In this document: one piece after another, positions 61,775 through 64,000 of the stretch
Position numbering within the stretch: the first letter of the stretch is position 1
Layout of the letters: every line of letters begins with the position of its first letter
Assembly: GCA_028290545.1 (NCBI GenBank)
Contig: JAQGJP010000002.1
Coordinates: 62,001-126,000 of the forward strand
DNA from: Rhizobium sp.
Lineage (GTDB): Bacteria; Pseudomonadota; Alphaproteobacteria; Rhizobiales; Rhizobiaceae
DNA: 64,000 nt
Direction of reading: 5' to 3'
The notes under the pieces: generated by a model
Told to the model about the DNA's origin: nothing
Database searches by the model: none
The model's input: the letters and a program-made list of their open reading frames with translations, nothing else
Made by a program: the position numbers and the translations under genes

Positions 61775-62752
61775 ATGAGCTGGGTGAACATCCGTAATCT
61801 CTCACAGGAGAAAATCGTCTTCGCCATCGCGGTGCTGATTTTCATCGCGGCGTCGATCGGCCTGCCCGGCTTCTTCACCTCTGAGAATATCGTCTCGATC
61901 GTCCGCTCGGTGTCGGTGCTCGGCATTCTTGCGCTCGGCATGGCGATCGTCATCATCGGCCGCGGCATCGATCTTTCTGCCGTCGCGATCATGGCGATGT
62001 CGGTCGCCTGGTATCTGCAGCTTCTGAACGACGGCACGGCGGATGTCTATGCGCTGGCGATCGTGCTGGCCGGCGTGATGTTCATCGGCATCCTCAATGG
62101 CTTCCTCGTCGCCTATGCCGATGTGCCGGCGATCTTCGTCACGCTCGCCAGCGGCTCCTTCGTCTTTGGCTATGTCCGCTCGCAGCTGATTTCGCAGGAC
62201 GCGGTTCCGGTGCCGCCGGGCCACTGGGTCGAGCTTTTCGGTGGCGTGCGCTATTTCGATGTGCCTGTTGAAGTGTTTATCTTCGCGGGACTTGCCTTCC
62301 TGATCTTCCTGTTCCTGCGCTTCACCAAATGGGGCCGCTATGTCTATTATGCCGGCGACAATCCGGTCACTGCGCGTAACGCCGGCATGCCCGTCCGGCC
62401 GATGCTGGTGCTGCGCTATGTCATCTCGGCGCTGGTTGCCTTCATCGCCGGCCTGTTGACGGCCGCCAGCCTGCATTCGATCAACACCCGCATCGTCAAT
62501 TCGACCCTGCTTTACGACATCGTGCTGGTGGCGGTGATCGGTGGCATCGGCCTTTCCGGCGGCAAGGGCAGCGTGCGCAACGTGCTGTTCGGCGCGGCGC
62601 TGATCGGCATCATGCTGAATGCCATGACCATCATCGATATCCCGCTGATCTACCAGAACCTCATCAAGTCGACGATTCTTCTCGCAGCCATCATCATCGA
62701 CGGTGTTGTCAATCCGCGTGACGAGCAGACCGCGCAGCAGGGAGATATTTGA
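61775..62752 (+). CDS. Ribose-type ABC transporter permease
   Basis: A 325-residue inner-membrane permease of the RbsC family. Signatures are IVIIGRGIDLSAVAIMAMSV near residue 68, the KWGRYVYYAGDNPVTARNAG loop near residue 190, and the late GIMLNAMTIIDIPLIYQNLI. About eight hydrophobic segments. The start ATG at 61775 has a weak ribosome site. It is followed after 44 bases by the binding-protein gene. No ATPase gene is found with it in the window. Confidence 0.9.
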   Translation: MSWVNIRNLSQEKIVFAIAVLIFIAASIGLPGFFTSENIVSIVRSVSVLGILALGMAIVIIGRGIDLSAVAIMAMSVAWYLQLLNDGTADVYALAIVLAGVMFIGILNGFLVAYADVPAIFVTLASGSFVFGYVRSQLISQDAVPVPPGHWVELFGGVRYFDVPVEVFIFAGLAFLIFLFLRFTKWGRYVYYAGDNPVTARNAGMPVRPMLVLRYVISALVAFIAGLLTAASLHSINTRIVNSTLLYDIVLVAVIGGIGLSGGKGSVRNVLFGAALIGIMLNAMTIIDIPLIYQNLIKSTILLAAIIIDGVVNPRDEQTAQQGDI

Positions 62753-62796
62753 TCTGCTCACCTAAGATCACGATCAACCGAAACAGGGGAAATGCC

Positions 62797-63822
62797 ATGA
62801 AATATGTGACGACGCTTCTGGCTGCCGCAGCCACGCTTTCCATCTCGATGTTTGCGACGGCGCCGATGGCGCAGGAGGATCCCGGCCCAGCTGCCTATGC
62901 CCAGGCGCTCAAAGGCAAGCGGGTGATGCTGATCCCCATGGCGATGGGCTTCGACCTTGCACAGGGCTGGGCGCATTACATCAAGAGGGAGGTCGAGACC
63001 TTCGGCGGCGTGTTCGAGACCCGCGACCCCAACTGGAGCGTCGAGGCCGGCGCGCAGGCGATCACCGAGGCGATCTCGTCGGATACTCGACCCGATGTGC
63101 TGATCGTCCATTCCCCGGATCTCAACTCCTATGCGCGTCTCCTGAAAAAAGCGCAGGCCGCCGGCACCTATGTCATCCTGATCGACAATCCGGCCAATTT
63201 CGCGGCTGATGCATTCGTCGGTTCTGACTGGGATCGTCTCGGCCAGCTCGAAGCCGAAGCCGTGATCAAGGGTTGCGGCCCGAATTCTTCAAAGAAGATC
63301 GGCCTCGTGCAGGGCGATCAGGTCAATTCCTCAAGCCTCTATCAGTATGCAGGCATCATGAAGGTATTGGCGAAAAACCCGGAGTTTACGATCGCCGCCA
63401 AACCCGACTCCAACTGGGATGCGACGACCTCGCGCAACGTGACCACGACGATGTTGCAGCAGCATCCCGACCTCTGCGGCATTATCGATTTCTGGGATGG
63501 CGACGCGACCGGCGCGGCAGCGGCGATCCGTGACGCCAAGATGCAGGACAAAGTCTTCCTTGTGACCACCGGCGGCGGCGAAAAAGCGGCCGATTGCGAT
63601 CGTCTGGTCGATGGCACCTATGGCGCCGTTGTCATGACCGAGCTCGCTCGCCAGTCGGGCGATATCAATGCGATCATCAAGTTCCTGCTGCAGAGCGGCC
63701 AGCCGGCCGGTACCTCGAAGACCTATATCTACACGCTCGAAAAGGCGACGACCAAGGCCGACCTGAAGCCCGACTCCTGCTGGGATCTGAAAGCGTTGCA
63801 GGCGGAAGCGGCAGCGAAATGA
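62797..63822 (+). CDS. Sugar ABC transporter substrate-binding protein (RbsB-like)
   Basis: A 341-residue periplasmic binding protein. A classical signal peptide (MKYVTTLLAAAATLSISMFA) ends with a likely cleavage after PMA or MAQ near residue 25. Type I fold strands are seen: GKRVMLIPMAMGFDLAQGWA, DVLIVHSPDLNSYARLLKKA, TYVILIDNPANFAADAFVGS. Two Cys pairs (CGPN, HPDLCG, ADCDR, DSCWD) could form disulfides. ATG at 62797 follows AGGGGAAA. Followed by a palindromic repeat rather than an ATPase gene. Confidence 0.9.
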   Translation: MKYVTTLLAAAATLSISMFATAPMAQEDPGPAAYAQALKGKRVMLIPMAMGFDLAQGWAHYIKREVETFGGVFETRDPNWSVEAGAQAITEAISSDTRPDVLIVHSPDLNSYARLLKKAQAAGTYVILIDNPANFAADAFVGSDWDRLGQLEAEAVIKGCGPNSSKKIGLVQGDQVNSSSLYQYAGIMKVLAKNPEFTIAAKPDSNWDATTSRNVTTTMLQQHPDLCGIIDFWDGDATGAAAAIRDAKMQDKVFLVTTGGGEKAADCDRLVDGTYGAVVMTELARQSGDINAIIKFLLQSGQPAGTSKTYIYTLEKATTKADLKPDSCWDLKALQAEAAAK

Positions 63823-63836
63823 GACACTGGGTCTAA

Positions 63837-63932
63837 CCCTCCCCCTTGTGGGGAAGGTCGGCGCGAAGCGACGGGGAGGGGTCTTTTCATAAAGTAAGGA
63901 CCCCTGCCCAACCTTCCCCACAAGGGGGAGGG
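63837..63932. repeat. Nested palindromic intergenic repeat (rhizobial type)
   Basis: Perfect 22-base arms, CCCTCCCCCTTGTGGGGAA (start 63837, continuing to 63858) and its complement at 63911-63932, enclose a second inverted pair (GGGGTC near 63877 and GACCCC near 63900) and the GCGCGAAGCGACGGGGAGG stretch. Elements with this core occur widely between genes in Rhizobiaceae and Brucellaceae. It follows the binding-protein stop by 14 bases and will fold as a long hairpin, so it can also end or protect the transcript. Confidence 0.8.
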
Positions 63933-64000
63933 GGGCATCGCGCCCGTTTCATCACCTTTATTCTCCTGTACTCTATTGTAGCGCGGTAAAAACGGCAGAT
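63933..64000. other. Right end of the window
   Basis: These last 68 bases past the repeat show no gene start. Nothing further can be said. Confidence 0.3.

Noticed and set aside
63837-63932. CRISPR-like repeat pair
   Set aside because: There are only two arms and they are inverted, not direct; it is a palindromic intergenic element.

Overview
The window is about 60% GC DNA from an alphaproteobacterium, most likely of the family Rhizobiaceae or a close relative. This rests on small proteins typical of that group (DUF982, DUF6074 and DUF6894 types), the very high density of ABC importers, a Rhizobium-type biuret hydrolase, and a nested palindromic intergenic repeat at the right end. No rRNA, tRNA, phage, CRISPR array or intact insertion sequence was seen. 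The gene content is almost wholly catabolic and transport-related, as in an accessory chromid or megaplasmid region.

Layout. 1-3.7 kb: end of a carbohydrate ABC operon (binding protein, two permeases, a RhaM-like mutarotase) facing an IclR regulator. 3.8-20.8 kb: a large catabolic block. It holds an EutE/DoeB-like deacylase, an EutB-like PLP dehydratase, two atypical SDR proteins, a 2-keto-4-pentenoate hydratase, a Xre-cupin regulator, a complete branched-chain-amino-acid-type ABC importer, two PLP aminotransferases, Lrp and AraC regulators, acetaldehyde dehydrogenase and 4-hydroxy-2-oxovalerate aldolase. The last two enzymes and the hydratase form the lower meta-cleavage pathway, but no ring-cleavage enzyme is present. 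20.8-23 kb: a RES-Xre toxin-antitoxin pair and a LuxR-type regulator with no luxI in the window. 23-36 kb: an ArgE-like deacetylase, a lactonase-like amidohydrolase, a second branched-chain-type importer and a dipeptide-type importer. 36-44 kb: a TIM-barrel epimerase, the methylthioribose genes mtnA and mtnK, and a divergent ribose-type ABC importer that shares a 27-bp palindromic control region with mtnK. 44-48 kb: an island of small hypothetical genes. 48-52 kb: an SDR, a SorC-type regulator and a fused class II aldolase/dehydrogenase. 52-55.6 kb: an HDAC-like amidohydrolase with a class III aminotransferase, and a methyltransferase. 55.7-60.2 kb: a biuret/allophanate locus (AtzF-like, GntR, HpxZ/AtzH-like, biuret hydrolase) whose ABC ATPase gene is a deletion-and-frameshift pseudogene. 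60.6-63.9 kb: an RpiR regulator and a ribose-type permease plus binding protein with no ATPase gene in the window.

How the parts may work together (inference). The 4-30 kb genes look like import and transamination or deacylation of amino-acid-like compounds, ending in pyruvate and acetyl-CoA. The 38-52 kb genes could import methylthioribose or 5-deoxyribose, phosphorylate and isomerise it, then cleave it with the fused aldolase/dehydrogenase (a DHAP shunt). The 55-60 kb genes would release nitrogen from biuret-like compounds. The main new observations are the deletion scar ahead of the biuret hydrolase gene, the palindrome carrying two outward -35 boxes, paired candidate operators for the Xre-cupin and GntR regulators, and two paralogous SDR proteins lacking the YxxxK catalytic pair.
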